Below, piece by piece: positions 41,630 through 52,527 of a stretch of 64,000 bases of DNA (positions are counted from its first letter, which is position 1; each line of letters starts with the position of its first letter). The notes beneath the pieces are model-generated. The model ran no database searches, was not told where the DNA came from, and saw only the letters and a program-made list of their open reading frames with translations. The position numbers and the translations under genes are program-made. This stretch comes from Lachnospiraceae bacterium. GTDB lineage: Bacteria > Bacillota > Clostridia > Lachnospirales > Lachnospiraceae. The DNA lies in contig JAFUYB010000051.1 in NCBI GenBank assembly GCA_017470735.1, positions 1 to 64,000 of the forward strand. The letters are read 5' to 3'.

Positions 41630-42760
41630 CTAATAATTTCCCAGCACCCGCAGTCCTGTCGTCTCTTCATCGAGCCCCCGCAGGGCGTTAATGACGGCGT
41701 CATCCCGCAGATTTCCAAGAAAGTCCACGAAAAAGCGGTACTGCCACTGTTTGTCACGGATCGGACGCGATTCGATCCTCGTCATGTTGAGTCCGTTGAA
41801 AATGAAATGTGACAGGCTTTGATAAAGCGACCCTTTTTCATCCGGCAGTTCAAAGCAGAGCGTGATCGTATCCGCGTTTCGCCGGAAGATGTGCTTGTTG
41901 GTCACAATAATGAACCGGGTCTTGTTGTTGGATTCATCCTGGATCGCGCGGCGGATCACGGAAAGGCCGTACAGCTTCGCATTGATCTCACCTGCGATTG
42001 CCGCCTGTGATATATCGCCGTCCTCGCGGATCTTTTTGGCAGAAACAGCCGTGTTTTCGAGACTGATGGCTTCCCAGTCCGGACGCGTCCGCAAAAATCC
42101 GTCGCACTGCATCAATGCCTGCGGATGGGAATAAACCGTTTTGATATCCGAAAGCTTCGCCTCTGGCAGTCCCAAAAGCGCATGGTCGATTTCAATGATC
42201 TGTTCTCCGATGATCGCCACATCGTATTCCACCATCAGGTCATAATTTTCTACGACAGACCCCGCCGTTGAATTTTCAATCGGCAGAACGGCATAGTCCG
42301 CATGTCCGCTTGTGAGTGCTTCCATCGCGTCCCGCCAGGTTTCAACATGATAGGCGTAATTCATTTTGCGAAAGAATGTCAGCGCCGCCTTTTGGCTGTA
42401 CGCCCCCTCAACGCCCTGGTAGACGACCGTCGCATCCGAAAAATCAAACTCGTCCACACAGATAAAATCATTCTGCCTTACCCGTCCTGCTTCAGCGAGC
42501 ATCCGGTACTGTTTTTTCTTGGAGATCGACATGATCTGAGAAAACAGTTCGACCATCCCCTGCGACAGAAACGCGTCATCCGAGCGGACAGCGATGTCTT
42601 CGAGCTTTTGCTCTTCCCGCGCAGGATCAAAGACATTTAAATTGTTTTGGATCTTGTATTCCGCCACCTCGCAGGAAATGTCCAGTCTTTTCGCAAACAG
42701 ATCATAGATCTGCCTGTCAATGGTATCGATTTCATCCCGAAGTTCCAACAGTCTGTTCAT
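41630..42760 (-). CDS. pheA: Bifunctional chorismate mutase / prephenate dehydratase
   Basis: A 376-residue P-protein. Residues 1-90 are an AroQ chorismate mutase (LLELRDEIDTIDRQIYDLFA, KRLDISCEVAEYK). About 105-285 is prephenate dehydratase (VYQGVEGAYSQKAALTFF, VLPIENSTAGSVVENYDLMV). The end is an ACT domain (LCFELPDEKGSLYQSLSHFI, LNMTRIESRPIRDKQWQYRF) that binds phenylalanine for feedback control. It makes phenylpyruvate from chorismate. It begins 14 bases after polC, an unusual partner. Confidence 0.97.
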   Translation of the reverse strand: MNRLLELRDEIDTIDRQIYDLFAKRLDISCEVAEYKIQNNLNVFDPAREEQKLEDIAVRSDDAFLSQGMVELFSQIMSISKKKQYRMLAEAGRVRQNDFICVDEFDFSDATVVYQGVEGAYSQKAALTFFRKMNYAYHVETWRDAMEALTSGHADYAVLPIENSTAGSVVENYDLMVEYDVAIIGEQIIEIDHALLGLPEAKLSDIKTVYSHPQALMQCDGFLRTRPDWEAISLENTAVSAKKIREDGDISQAAIAGEINAKLYGLSVIRRAIQDESNNKTRFIIVTNKHIFRRNADTITLCFELPDEKGSLYQSLSHFIFNGLNMTRIESRPIRDKQWQYRFFVDFLGNLRDDAVINALRGLDEETTGLRVLGNY

Positions 42761-42774
42761 CGGTTACTCCTCTT

Positions 42775-45700
42775 TTACTGAAAATCAAATAATGACAACT
42801 GATCGCTCTCCGGCAGATCGGCAATAATGCCGAGCCGGTACATCGTATCCACAACCGTCGCGGACACTTTTCCCCTGTTCTTCAGGTCGTCCCGTGACAG
42901 AAATTCTCCTTCTGCCGCGGCGACAGCCAAAGTCTCTGCCGCTTTGTCGCCCATTCCGTCGATCGTCGTAAACGGCGGCAACAGCTTTCCGTCCACGATC
43001 TTAAAATAGCGCGCATCCGACTGATAGAGATCGATCGGCAGCACCGAAAAGCCCCTTGCGTACATTTCCTGGACGCTCCGCATATCCATCAGCATATCTT
43101 TATCGGTCGCGGTCATCTTTTTCTTCTGTTTCTTTAATTCTGCTTCTTTCGCCTGAAGAGCCTTCATTTCACGCTGCAGGCGCTCCGCTCCCTGACCCAT
43201 CTTCTCATAATCAAACTTGGCACGGATTGAAAAATAGGCCGCGTAGTACGCTAACGGTTCATAGATTTTAAACCAGGCGATCCGCCACGCCATCATCACA
43301 TACGCCGCCGCATGCGCTTTCGGAAACATATACTTAATCTTCTCACAGGACCAGATGTACCAGTCCGGTACATCGTGATCGATCATATCCTGCTTCCAGT
43401 CCGCCCATGAATCGCATTTGCCTTTTGCGACCATGCCTTTGCGGACAGCTTCCATGATCTTGAAGCTCTCCTCGGAATCCATGCCCTTGCCGATCAGATA
43501 AGTCATGATATCGTCACGCGTACAGATCGCCGTGGAAATAGTCGCCTTGCCCTCCTGGATCAAGGTCTGCGCGTTGCCAAGCCAGACATCCGTACCGTGT
43601 GCCAGACCTGCGATGCGCACCAAATCCGAAAATTCGGTGGGTTTTGCGTCCTTTAACATCCCCATTGCAAAGTCCGTGCCGAACTCCGGCACGCCAAGCG
43701 TGCCCATATCACAGCCGCCCCAGAGGTCATCCGGCGTAACGCCGAGCGCTTCGGTATTTTTAAACAGCGACATAACCCCCGCATCATCGAGCGGTATCTC
43801 CTGCGCCGACAGCCCGGTCAGATCCTCCAGCCTGCGGATCATCGTCGGATCATCGTGTCCTAAAATGTCAAGTTTCAGCAGATTCGAGTCGATCGAATGG
43901 TAATCAAAATGCGTCGTTACGATGTCGATGTCTTTGTTGGCAGGGTGCTGGATCGGTGTAAACGAATAGATATCCTCACCGGTCGGCAGCACGATGATCC
44001 CGCCAGGATGCTGTCCTGTCGTCCGCCGGATGCCGACACAGCCCTGCACCAGACGGTCGATCTCACAGGTACGCCGGCTCTCGCCTTTTTCCTCAAAATA
44101 ATGCTTGATATACCCAAACGCGGTCTTGTCCGCCAATGTACCGATCGTACCCGCGCGGAAGGTCTGTCCCTCGCCGAAGATGACCTCGGTATAGCGGTGG
44201 GCCTTGTTCTGGTAATCGCCGGAAAAATTTAAGTCGATATCGGGCTCTTTATTCCCTTTGAATCCCAGGAAAGTCTCAAACGGTATGTCAAAGCCTTCTT
44301 TTTTCAGGGGCTTGCCGCAGCGCGGGCAAAGCTTGTCCGGCATATCGCAGCCCGCCCTTCCGGCATATTCCTTTACCTCATCCGAATCAAAATCGACATA
44401 GTGGCAATCCGGATTGGCACAGATATAATGCGGTGAAAGCGGGTTGACTTCGGTAATCCCGGCCATTGTCGCGGCAAACGAGGATCCGACCGACCCACGC
44501 GAACCGACCAGATACCCGTCCTCTACCGATTTCCATACCAGCTTTTGCGCAATAATATACATCACGGCATAACCGTTTCCGATGATGGATGTCAGTTCCC
44601 GCTCCAAGCGCTCCGTCACGATCTCCGGCAGCTCTTCCCCATAAATTTCGTGAGCCTTGGTAAAACAGATTTCCCGCAGCATCGTATCGGAGTCCGCGAT
44701 GACCGGCGGACATTTGTCGGGACGGGTCGGATGGATCCGCTCACACATATCGGCAATCCGCCCGGGCGTGCGGATGACGACCTCTTCTGCCGTCTTCTGC
44801 CCTAAATAGGCAAATTCTTCAAGCATCTCCTCGGTGGTATGCAAATACAGCGGAGCCTGGTCATCCGCATCCGCGAACTTCCGGTTGGACTGAATGATCC
44901 GCCGGTATATTTCATCCTCCGGATGCAGAAAATGGACATCGCAGGTCGCCGCAACGGGCTTTCCGAATTCTTTTCCCAGCGCGACGATCCGCCGGTTGAT
45001 ATTCCTAAGATCCTCAATGGTCGAGGTGCCGTACTTGTCATCACTCAGCAGATAACTGTTGTTGCCGACCGGCTGAATCTCTAAATAATCATAAAACTGT
45101 ACCAGACGGTTCAGCTCATTGTCGTCTTTTCCGGTCAGGATCGCGTCATAGATTTCGCCCGCTGAGCAGGCGGAGCCGATGATCAGTCCCTCCCGGTACT
45201 GCTCCACAAGGCTTTTCGGCAGCTTGGGCTTCTGGCGGAAATAATTGATATGCGACTCCGAAACCAGACGGTACAGATTGATCCGTCCCAAGTCGTTTTT
45301 GGCAAGCAGAATACAGTGGTGCGGACGCTCTTTTTTGATCCGTTCCGTATCCATTTTTCCCGCTTCGTTTAAATCACGCAGAGTGTGTATTCCCCGCTCC
45401 CGCGCCATATCGGCAAGCTTTTCAAAAATATGGGCCGTGCATTCCGCGTCATCCACCGCGCGGTGATGGTGTCCTAACGGCACCGACAGGACATTGGCGA
45501 CCCTGTCCAGCTTAAAACTTTTCAGCTGCGGCAGAAAATGCTTTGCCATCGGGATCGTGTCCATGTAGGCAAAATCCCATTTCTCGCCAAGCTGCTCGCA
45601 CTGCGCCGTAATACAGCCGCAGTCGAAATCCGCATTGTGCGCGACAAGCACCGCATCCCCGCAGAATGCATGGAACCGCGGCAATACCGTCTCAATCGGA

Positions 45701-47349
45701 TCAGACTCTGCGACCATATCGTCGGTAATGCTTGTCAGTTCGACGATCCGGTACGGAATCGGCATCCCCGGATTGACGAATTCACTGAAGCGCTCTGTAA
45801 TCTTGCCATTTTCGTATTTGACAGCGCCGATCTCGATGATCTTACACTGACGGGCATTTAAGCCCGTCGTCTCAAGGTCAAAGATCACAAAGCTGTCCTC
45901 TAAGCTTTCATCTGTCACGCGCTGGGCGATCTGCTTGGTATCGTCAACCAGATAGGCTTCCGTGCCGTAAATCACCTTGATGTCGTCTTCCCCCTTGACC
46001 GAATGGTCTGCATCCGGAAACGCCGCGACAACGCCGTGATCGGTGATCGCAATCGCTTTGTGCCCCCACTTTCTGGCGCAGGCGATGATATCCTTGACAT
46101 CCGAGACGCCGTCCATATCGCTCATCTTTGTATGGCAGTGCAGCTCCACTCTTTTGACCGGAGCCAGATCCATCCGTTCCTTGCGGAAGCCCGGAATCTT
46201 TACGATCCCACGCACGGAACCTATGGCGATATCATGGTCAAAACGGTCCAGTGACGCGATTCCTTTGAGCTTAATATATCCGCCCGGACGGATGGCTTCC
46301 ATCACATCCATGGCACGGTCAGAGTTTAAGAACATTTTGACGCGGATCGTATCGGTGTCGTCGGTCACAGTAAACATGAACAGGATTTTGTCGTTTTGCA
46401 GGGTACGGTCTTCGACAAAAAGCACTTCGCCGCGGATGACCACTTCCCCGACCTCATCGACGATTTCCCGGATCGGAACAGCCTCCTCCTCAAAATCCCG
46501 TCCGTAAAGCAGGTCGGGATTGCTGCTCTTCCGGTAATTTGTCCCACGGCGCTGCTGCGGACGGGAAGCATTGGTTCTGGTCTTCTGTCCGTTTTTTTGC
46601 GATGCGTTCGAGGCTTTTGCCTTTTGACCGTTTATAGGCTTTGACTGTGCCGCAGAATCCGGCTGTTTTTGTGCGCCGTTTACCTGCTTTTGCTCTTTGC
46701 CTTGCGCATCCTGCTGCTTTGGCTTCCGTTCGGACAGCATCATTTCTTCACCGGTATTTTCCGCCGGTGCTTCCATTTTGGATGTGATCTGTTCGACCGC
46801 GTTTTTTATCCGCAGGTCGGACTCCCTGATAAAACGGGATTCCTGCCGCTCCTTGTAGGCAAAATCGATCATCAAGGTCTGCCCGCAGCGGTCACAGAAA
46901 ATCTTGTCCAAAATCTCATGCAGCTCCCGTTCCCGCTCGTGGGCAACGATCGTATCCTCTAACGATACCAGTAAATGCTCCGCCTCATCGAAATCCAGCG
47001 TCGCATGGGAAAACAGGGAAAACAGCACCGCGCTGTACTGCTCGATCTCCTCGAAAATACTGTCCTTGTACGAATCGTACAAAACCTCCGGGGAAAACTG
47101 CCCGGACAAGGAAAAGTGCTCGATGATGACGACGCGCACTTCCTCTTTTCCGAAATAATCCTTGCGGATCTGCGACTCCAAAGCGCGGATGCGCCGTTTG
47201 GGGATCAGCGTCGGAAAATCGAGATATAAACGGATGACATCATGTTTTTTGTTTGTCGACATCCGGTTGATCTTTACATCTTTGAAAAAGGATGCGTTTT
47301 CCCCTTTATCGCCAAAGCCGGAAAATACATCCAAAAAGTCTCTCGTCAT
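42775..47349 (-). CDS. polC: DNA polymerase III alpha subunit, PolC type
   Basis: A 1524-residue replicase, slightly longer than the Bacillus enzyme. In order it has an N-terminal domain, a Gln/Lys/Ala-rich low-complexity insert (about residues 205-275), an OB fold ([13 protein letters not shown]), and a PHP domain ([24 protein letters not shown]). A 3'-5' exonuclease lies within it ([24 protein letters not shown]), followed by a four-Cys zinc site ([15 protein letters not shown]) and the polymerase palm ([19 protein letters not shown]). It is the leading replicase in low-GC Gram-positives. The ATG overlaps the ispG stop by four bases. Confidence 0.98.
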   Translation of the reverse strand: MTRDFLDVFSGFGDKGENASFFKDVKINRMSTNKKHDVIRLYLDFPTLIPKRRIRALESQIRKDYFGKEEVRVVIIEHFSLSGQFSPEVLYDSYKDSIFEEIEQYSAVLFSLFSHATLDFDEAEHLLVSLEDTIVAHERERELHEILDKIFCDRCGQTLMIDFAYKERQESRFIRESDLRIKNAVEQITSKMEAPAENTGEEMMLSERKPKQQDAQGKEQKQVNGAQKQPDSAAQSKPINGQKAKASNASQKNGQKTRTNASRPQQRRGTNYRKSSNPDLLYGRDFEEEAVPIREIVDEVGEVVIRGEVLFVEDRTLQNDKILFMFTVTDDTDTIRVKMFLNSDRAMDVMEAIRPGGYIKLKGIASLDRFDHDIAIGSVRGIVKIPGFRKERMDLAPVKRVELHCHTKMSDMDGVSDVKDIIACARKWGHKAIAITDHGVVAAFPDADHSVKGEDDIKVIYGTEAYLVDDTKQIAQRVTDESLEDSFVIFDLETTGLNARQCKIIEIGAVKYENGKITERFSEFVNPGMPIPYRIVELTSITDDMVAESDPIETVLPRFHAFCGDAVLVAHNADFDCGCITAQCEQLGEKWDFAYMDTIPMAKHFLPQLKSFKLDRVANVLSVPLGHHHRAVDDAECTAHIFEKLADMARERGIHTLRDLNEAGKMDTERIKKERPHHCILLAKNDLGRINLYRLVSESHINYFRQKPKLPKSLVEQYREGLIIGSACSAGEIYDAILTGKDDNELNRLVQFYDYLEIQPVGNNSYLLSDDKYGTSTIEDLRNINRRIVALGKEFGKPVAATCDVHFLHPEDEIYRRIIQSNRKFADADDQAPLYLHTTEEMLEEFAYLGQKTAEEVVIRTPGRIADMCERIHPTRPDKCPPVIADSDTMLREICFTKAHEIYGEELPEIVTERLERELTSIIGNGYAVMYIIAQKLVWKSVEDGYLVGSRGSVGSSFAATMAGITEVNPLSPHYICANPDCHYVDFDSDEVKEYAGRAGCDMPDKLCPRCGKPLKKEGFDIPFETFLGFKGNKEPDIDLNFSGDYQNKAHRYTEVIFGEGQTFRAGTIGTLADKTAFGYIKHYFEEKGESRRTCEIDRLVQGCVGIRRTTGQHPGGIIVLPTGEDIYSFTPIQHPANKDIDIVTTHFDYHSIDSNLLKLDILGHDDPTMIRRLEDLTGLSAQEIPLDDAGVMSLFKNTEALGVTPDDLWGGCDMGTLGVPEFGTDFAMGMLKDAKPTEFSDLVRIAGLAHGTDVWLGNAQTLIQEGKATISTAICTRDDIMTYLIGKGMDSEESFKIMEAVRKGMVAKGKCDSWADWKQDMIDHDVPDWYIWSCEKIKYMFPKAHAAAYVMMAWRIAWFKIYEPLAYYAAYFSIRAKFDYEKMGQGAERLQREMKALQAKEAELKKQKKKMTATDKDMLMDMRSVQEMYARGFSVLPIDLYQSDARYFKIVDGKLLPPFTTIDGMGDKAAETLAVAAAEGEFLSRDDLKNRGKVSATVVDTMYRLGIIADLPESDQLSLFDFQ

Positions 47350-48407
47350 CTGCCATTGCTCCTGTACATGTCCAACTCCTGCTTCAATGCCAAAAGCAGC
47401 TCCTCCTCCGGCAGTTTTTTCACAACCTCACCGTGGCGGATCAACAGTCCCTCGCCAATGCCCCCGGCAATGCCGATATCTGCTTCTTTCGCCTCGCCCG
47501 GTCCGTTGACGACACAGCCCATCACCGCGACCTTGATGTCAAGATCGTATGATGAAACCATCTCTTCGACTTTTGTCGCAAGAGAGATCAGATCAATCTG
47601 CGTCCGTCCGCAGGTCGGGCAGGATACCACCTCAATACCGCCTTTCCGCAGCCCTAAAGTGCGCAGGATCAATTTCGCGGATCGGATCTCCTCCACCGGA
47701 TCACCTGTCAGCGATACCCGTACCGTATCACCGATCCCCTGATGCAGGATCAGTCCCAATCCGATCGCCGATTTGATATTGCCGCTGTACGGCGTGCCCG
47801 ATTCCGTAATCCCGACATGCAAAGGATAATCGCAGCGATCGGCAATCAGCTCGTGCGCGCGCACGCTCATCAGCACATCCGAGGACTTGATACTGATGAC
47901 CAGATTGTCATAATCCATCTCCTCGATCAGCCGTACCTTGTCCAATGCGCTCTCAACCAATCCCTCTGCGGTCACGCCGCCGTACTTTTCGACCAGCTCC
48001 TTTTCCAAAGAACCGGAATTGACGCCCACACGAATGGGAATCTCCCGTTCCTTTGCCGCGTCAATGACGGCACGGATCCGCTCAGTGCTGCCAATATTGC
48101 CCGGATTGATCCGGATCTTGTCCGCCCCATTTTTAATCGCTGCCAAAGCCAGCCGGTAATCAAAATGGATGTCTGCCACCAGCGGTATCGTGATCTGTTT
48201 TTTGATCTGGCCCAATGCATCTGCGGCTTCCATCGTCGGAACGGCGCACCGGATAATCTCACAGCCCGCATCTGTCAGCTCTTTAATCTGGTTGACTGTC
48301 GCATCAACATCTTCTGTCTTGGTATTCGTCATCGACTGGATCGCAATCGGATGTTCTCCTCCGATGATTTTATCCCCGATCCGGACTTCTTTTGCTTTGC
48401 GTCTCAA
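47346..48407 (-). CDS. ispG: 4-hydroxy-3-methylbut-2-en-1-yl diphosphate synthase
   Basis: 353 residues. The TIM-barrel part reads [20 protein letters not shown] and [20 protein letters not shown]. The iron-sulfur part has [11 protein letters not shown] and [20 protein letters not shown], giving the Cys ligands of the 4Fe-4S cluster. It carries out the next-to-last step of the MEP isoprenoid pathway, to which dxr upstream also belongs. The start codon is TTG, preceded by GAGGAGAGG; there is no ATG nearby in frame. Confidence 0.97.
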   Translation of the reverse strand: MRRKAKEVRIGDKIIGGEHPIAIQSMTNTKTEDVDATVNQIKELTDAGCEIIRCAVPTMEAADALGQIKKQITIPLVADIHFDYRLALAAIKNGADKIRINPGNIGSTERIRAVIDAAKEREIPIRVGVNSGSLEKELVEKYGGVTAEGLVESALDKVRLIEEMDYDNLVISIKSSDVLMSVRAHELIADRCDYPLHVGITESGTPYSGNIKSAIGLGLILHQGIGDTVRVSLTGDPVEEIRSAKLILRTLGLRKGGIEVVSCPTCGRTQIDLISLATKVEEMVSSYDLDIKVAVMGCVVNGPGEAKEADIGIAGGIGEGLLIRHGEVVKKLPEEELLLALKQELDMYRSNGR

Positions 48408-48454
48408 TGTACCTCTCCTCTATCACGCGTCGCATTCGTGGAACAACAGAGCTC

Positions 48455-49492
48455 CTACGGCCTTACAAGCTTGTGCACATCGTTGAACAGCACTACGATC
48501 ATCAGAAGCATCAGAAGGACAAATCCGACCGTATGGATATAGCCTTCCACCGTTTCGTCCATCTTTTTGCCGCGGATCAGCTCAATGATGAAAAACAGCA
48601 GCCGTCCGCCGTCAAGCGCAGGGATCGGAAGCAGATTCATCACGCCAAGGTTTGCCGACAGCAGGACAGAAATGGACAGCATATTCATCACGACATACAA
48701 TAGCCCGTCCTTGACCGATGACTCGTAAGTGTCCCCGATCGTCTTGACGATACCGACCGGTCCGGACACCTCATTCATGGAGATCTGCCGTGTCACAAGC
48801 ATTTTCAGGCTTTGGAATGTCACATAAATCTGGTATTTGATCTCATAAAAACCGTATTTCAGCGTCGTAAACACATTGCCCTTGGTATAGGAATTGTTGC
48901 CCTGGATGCCGAGCAAATACCGTCCCGCTTCCTCATCATACTGCGGGGTCAGCGTCGTTGTCGCACGCTTCCCGTCCCGCTCATAGGTCACGGTCACATC
49001 CTTGCCCGGATGCATAAAGGTATAAATCGCAATCTCGCGGTAAAAATGCACCTTGTAGTGATTGAGCGCGACAATGCTGTCTCCGGCTTCAATACCGGCT
49101 TCCTCGGCCGGGTAGCCCTCCATCACTTCTGTCACGGTCGGCAGATCGAAACCCATCGTCGCAATGATCGCCACCGACAGTATGTAGGCAAGAATGAAAT
49201 TGAACAGCGGTCCCGCAAAGACGATCGCGATCCGTTGCCAGACATTTTTATTGTTGAACGCCCGCTCGTCGTCGCTGTCTTCATCTTCCCCTTCCATCAC
49301 GCAGGCCCCGCCAAAGGGCAGCAGATGCAAAGAATAGGTCGTCTCGCCCCGCGTCACGCCGAAGATCCGCGGTCCCAAGCCCAACTGGAATTCGTTGACC
49401 TTGACATCACAGGCGCGCGCGACAAGAAAATGTCCCAGCTCATGGAAAATAATGATAAAGCTGAATATCAGTATGGCTACGATAATTCTCAT
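48455..49492 (-). CDS. rseP: Site-2 (RIP) metalloprotease RseP/RasP
   Basis: A 345-residue intramembrane protease. The zinc motif HELGH is at residues 17-21 in the first helix. A PDZ domain follows (GYPAEEAGIEAGDSIVALNH), and the second active-site motif is LLPIPALDGGRLLFF. It has four membrane helices. It cuts membrane-embedded anti-sigma factors and signal-peptide remnants. Standing between dxr and ispG is the usual Clostridia order. GGAG precedes the ATG. Confidence 0.96.
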   Translation of the reverse strand: MRIIVAILIFSFIIIFHELGHFLVARACDVKVNEFQLGLGPRIFGVTRGETTYSLHLLPFGGACVMEGEDEDSDDERAFNNKNVWQRIAIVFAGPLFNFILAYILSVAIIATMGFDLPTVTEVMEGYPAEEAGIEAGDSIVALNHYKVHFYREIAIYTFMHPGKDVTVTYERDGKRATTTLTPQYDEEAGRYLLGIQGNNSYTKGNVFTTLKYGFYEIKYQIYVTFQSLKMLVTRQISMNEVSGPVGIVKTIGDTYESSVKDGLLYVVMNMLSISVLLSANLGVMNLLPIPALDGGRLLFFIIELIRGKKMDETVEGYIHTVGFVLLMLLMIVVLFNDVHKLVRP

Positions 49493-49571
49493 AAAATCTA
49501 TCTCCTATAATCACAAAGCATCACTCCAAAGGTGCTTTTCATTTCCTGTCTGATAAAGTATTTTCCGGCAA

Positions 49572-50717
49572 TCACAGATACGACTTTTCGATCCACTCGT
49601 AGGTCTCCCGCTCTGTCTCTAAAATATCTTCCACTGCCGGGCGGTCAATGTAGCGGATCTCCTGCATGGCACCGGTGATGATATCCAGGATCGTAAGAAA
49701 TGAAATCTTTTCGTCCAAAAACAGGGCAACGGCTTTTTCATTTGCCGCATTGAACACCGTAGGCACATTGCCGCCTGCTTCAAACGCATCCCTTGCCAGC
49801 GCCAATCCGTAAAAGACCTCAAGATCAGGACGCTCGAAGGTCAGAGTCCCAATCGAAAACAGATCCAGTCGTTCACCGCTGAGCGGCCGCCTCTTCGGAT
49901 AGTACAGCGCATATTGGATTGGAAGCCGCATATCCGGCAGTCCGAGCTGGGCGATCACACTGCCGTCCTCATACTCTACGGCGGAATGAATAATGCTCTG
50001 CGGATGGACGACAACTTCAACCTGCGACAGCCCGACACCGAATAAATGGCATGCCTCCATCACCTCTAACCCTTTGTTGACCATCGTTGCCGAATCGATG
50101 GTAATCTTTTTCCCCATCGACCAATTGGGATGAGCCAATGCGTCTTTGACGGTCACTTTTTCAAGCTCATCCAAGCTCTTTCCACGGAACGGTCCGCCGG
50201 ATGCCGTCAGTAAGATCCGCTCGATCTCATTTCCCTCATTCCCCTGCAGGGATTGAAAGATGGCACTGTGTTCACTGTCCACCGGAAGAATCGATACGCC
50301 CTTTTCCTTCGCAAGCGGCATAATGATATGTCCTGCGCAGACCAGCGTCTCTTTATTGGCAAGCGCGATATCCTTGCCAGCTTCCATCGCCGCAATCGTC
50401 GGACGGATACCGAGCATTCCAACTACCGCAGTCACGACAATCTCCGCTTCCTCTGCCGTCGCGACTGCGCACAGCCCGTCCATGCCATACAATACCTCTG
50501 TTTCAAGATCAGCAATCCGCGTCCGCAGATCCTTTGCCGCGGCTTCATCCGCCACCGATACAAGCCGGGGGTGAAACTGGCGTATCTGCTTTTCCAATAA
50601 ATCAATATTCCGTCCGCAGGACAGTGCCGCCACCTTAATGTCACCATGCTCCTTTACAACGGAAAGCGTCTGCGTCCCGATCGATCCTGTCGATCCTAAT
50701 ATCGAAATCGTTTTCAT
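49572..50717 (-). CDS. dxr: 1-deoxy-D-xylulose 5-phosphate reductoisomerase
   Basis: 381 residues. The NADPH site is ILGSTGSIGTQTLSVV. The catalytic region has ANKETLVCAG, PVDSEHSAIFQSLQG (metal-binding Asp and Glu) and HPNWSMGKKITIDSATMVNK. It makes 2-C-methylerythritol 4-phosphate, the committed step of the MEP pathway. GAGGAC precedes the ATG, 30 bases after cdsA. Confidence 0.98.
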   Translation of the reverse strand: MKTISILGSTGSIGTQTLSVVKEHGDIKVAALSCGRNIDLLEKQIRQFHPRLVSVADEAAAKDLRTRIADLETEVLYGMDGLCAVATAEEAEIVVTAVVGMLGIRPTIAAMEAGKDIALANKETLVCAGHIIMPLAKEKGVSILPVDSEHSAIFQSLQGNEGNEIERILLTASGGPFRGKSLDELEKVTVKDALAHPNWSMGKKITIDSATMVNKGLEVMEACHLFGVGLSQVEVVVHPQSIIHSAVEYEDGSVIAQLGLPDMRLPIQYALYYPKRRPLSGERLDLFSIGTLTFERPDLEVFYGLALARDAFEAGGNVPTVFNAANEKAVALFLDEKISFLTILDIITGAMQEIRYIDRPAVEDILETERETYEWIEKSYL

Positions 50718-50747
50718 CGTTCTGTCCTCACACCGTCACATTCGCTG

Positions 50748-51545
50748 CTACCGCATCAGCAACAGATAATACACCATCGGCGCCGTAATGATCACGCTGT
50801 CAAACCGGTCTAAAATCCCGCCATGTCCGGGAATCAGAGTTCCATAATCTTTTATATCATAATTGCGCTTGATCGCTGAAGCCGCCAGATCACCGACCAT
50901 TGATACCAAAGCCCCAACTCCGGAGACGGCTGCCAACAGCAAAATGCCATCCCGCTCAATGCCAAGCTGTTTTGCAAATACGGCACCGTAGATCGCGGTC
51001 AGAAGCATCGCTCCCGCCACGCCGCCGACTGCACCCTCGATGGATTTCTTCGGGGACAATACCGGTGCCATCTTGTGCTTTCCGAACAGCACTCCGACGC
51101 AGTAGGCACAGGTGTCGCTCCCCCAGGAACACAGCAGGATCAGCCACACTAAATACACGCCGCCCGGCAGTTCCCTCGTCCGATAGACATAGGACAGCAT
51201 CAGCGCTACATAAAAGAATCCGAAAAACGCCGCCAATACCTGATCCGTCCGGTATTTGGGATAAGAGAACACATAAATCGCCAAAAGCAGGATCAAATAC
51301 ACGCTGACAAACAGCATCTCTTCGGGCAAAAACGGCATCCGCAGGTTGGCATACCAGACGATGACCGCCAGATACGCCACAATTCCCAGAAGCTTGTCAG
51401 AAATTCCAAAAACACGGTTCAGCTCAAAAACACCCATGACCGAAACCATAATCATACCAAGCCACAGCAGATTACCGCCGATAATGAACAACACCAGCGT
51501 CACCGCCACCAACAATATCCCACTGATCAATCTCTGTGCAAACAT
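50748..51545 (-). CDS. cdsA: Phosphatidate cytidylyltransferase
   Basis: A 265-residue membrane protein with about eight helices and the family signature near the end: GDLAASAIKRNYDIKDYGTL then IPGHGGILDRFDSVI, preceded by SPKKSIEGAVGG. It makes CDP-diacylglycerol from phosphatidic acid and CTP, feeding phospholipid synthesis. It starts three bases after the uppS stop. Confidence 0.97.
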   Translation of the reverse strand: MFAQRLISGILLVAVTLVLFIIGGNLLWLGMIMVSVMGVFELNRVFGISDKLLGIVAYLAVIVWYANLRMPFLPEEMLFVSVYLILLLAIYVFSYPKYRTDQVLAAFFGFFYVALMLSYVYRTRELPGGVYLVWLILLCSWGSDTCAYCVGVLFGKHKMAPVLSPKKSIEGAVGGVAGAMLLTAIYGAVFAKQLGIERDGILLLAAVSGVGALVSMVGDLAASAIKRNYDIKDYGTLIPGHGGILDRFDSVIITAPMVYYLLLMR

Positions 51546-51548
51546 CTG

Positions 51549-52250
51549 TCATACCTTCCCATAACGCCGGTCACGGTCCGCATAGGCGGCAAGTGCCTTT
51601 TCCAATTCCGCACGGTCAAATTCGGGCCACGGCACCGGCGTAAAATAAAATTCCGCATACGCAAGCTGCCACATCAGATAATTGGACAGCCTTTGCTCCC
51701 CGCTCGTGCGGATCAGCAGATCCGGATCGGGAATCCCCGCCGTATCAAGATATCCGGCAAACCGCTCTTCCGTAAGCTCTTCCGCCGAAAGCTTTCCCGC
51801 ATCGTGGTCGGAAAGCACCTGTTTCGCTGCCCGGACAATCTCATCCCGGCTGCCGTAATTGATCGCGATCACAAGCGTCAGTCCCGTGTAATCCTTTGAC
51901 GCTTCCTCCAAGGTCGCGATCTTCTGACGGATCGCTTCGGAAAGCCTGCTCTTATCACCGATCACACGGACACGCATATTGTTCTTTTTCGCGATGGACA
52001 GACAGTTTTTCATATAGCTGTCCAACAGCTTCATCAATGCCGCCACCTCATCCTTCGGACGGTTCCAGTTCTCGGTTGAAAAGGCGTAAAAGGTCAAATA
52101 CCGGATCCCCAGATCCCAGGCTGCACGGCAAACCGGCTCAACATTTTTCGCGCCCATCGTATGTCCGTAAGTACGGGGCATGCCATGTGCCTTTGCCCAA
52201 CGCCCGTTTCCATCCAGGATAATCGCCACATGCTTCGGAACATCTGCCAT
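51549..52250 (-). CDS. uppS: Undecaprenyl diphosphate synthase
   Basis: 233 residues. The motif HVAIILDGNGRWAKAHGMPR holds the catalytic Asp13, and RTSGEQRLSNYLMWQLAYAE is the conserved C-terminal block. It makes the C55 lipid carrier for wall polymers. I start it at 52250, where GAGGAGAAATAGC lies upstream. The frame stays open for another 34 codons to 52352, but that part is the three-hairpin repeat read in frame and is not real protein. It leads the long minus-strand gene string. Confidence 0.97.
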   Translation of the reverse strand: MADVPKHVAIILDGNGRWAKAHGMPRTYGHTMGAKNVEPVCRAAWDLGIRYLTFYAFSTENWNRPKDEVAALMKLLDSYMKNCLSIAKKNNMRVRVIGDKSRLSEAIRQKIATLEEASKDYTGLTLVIAINYGSRDEIVRAAKQVLSDHDAGKLSAEELTEERFAGYLDTAGIPDPDLLIRTSGEQRLSNYLMWQLAYAEFYFTPVPWPEFDRAELEKALAAYADRDRRYGKV

Positions 52251-52269
52251 GCTATTTCTCCTCATATTT

Positions 52270-52325
52270 ATAAAATAGAATTCCGCTTGCGGAATTCCCT
52301 GCGCAAGCGCAGATTTGCGAAGCAA
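52270..52325 (+). repeat. Three-hairpin repeat element, copy 2 (intact)
   Basis: Three perfect palindromes follow one another: GAATTCCGC-TT-GCGGAATTC, CTGCGC-AA-GCGCAG and ATTTGC-GAA-GCAAAT. The first two are separated by a single C, and the last two are adjacent. The same 56-base unit occurs in weaker form at 22715-22770. It lies 20 bases upstream of the uppS start, in the 5' untranslated part of its message. Confidence 0.85.
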
Positions 52326-52364
52326 ATATCTTCCTATCTGCGCGCGTCGCATCCCGCGGAGCGT

Positions 52365-52412
52365 TTTTTCACATCATAGGAAATGCAAAGCACTTTCCTA
52401 TGATGTGAAAAA
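52365..52412. repeat. Long 19-base inverted repeat in the frr-uppS gap
   Basis: The arms at 52365-52383 and 52394-52412 are perfectly complementary over 19 bases (key part CACATCATAGGAAA / TTTCCTATGATGTG) with a 10-base loop. The outer A/T ends overlap the T-run of the frr terminator. On the plus strand it is followed by more stem, not a T-run, so it is not itself a simple terminator. Confidence 0.8.
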
Positions 52413-52432
52413 GGACACAGCGAACTGTGTCC
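52408..52432 (-). terminator. Strong terminator of the pyrH-frr unit
   Basis: On the minus strand GGACACAG-TTCG-CTGTGTCC is an 8-base stem with a UUCG tetraloop followed directly by TTTTT. It lies about 95 bases after the frr stop. Confidence 0.9.
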
Positions 52433-52527
52433 TTCATCCTGTTTTCCAAATGAATCCGATGACTTTACAACGATCAATATGTCTCCATACCGACATCTGC
52501 AAACACGGATTTCTGTCACAAGCTTCC

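Noticed and set aside
52251-52352. N-terminal extension of uppS through the hairpin repeat
   Set aside because: The extension is the repeat element read in frame. The ATG at 52250 has a good ribosome site and gives the normal family start.
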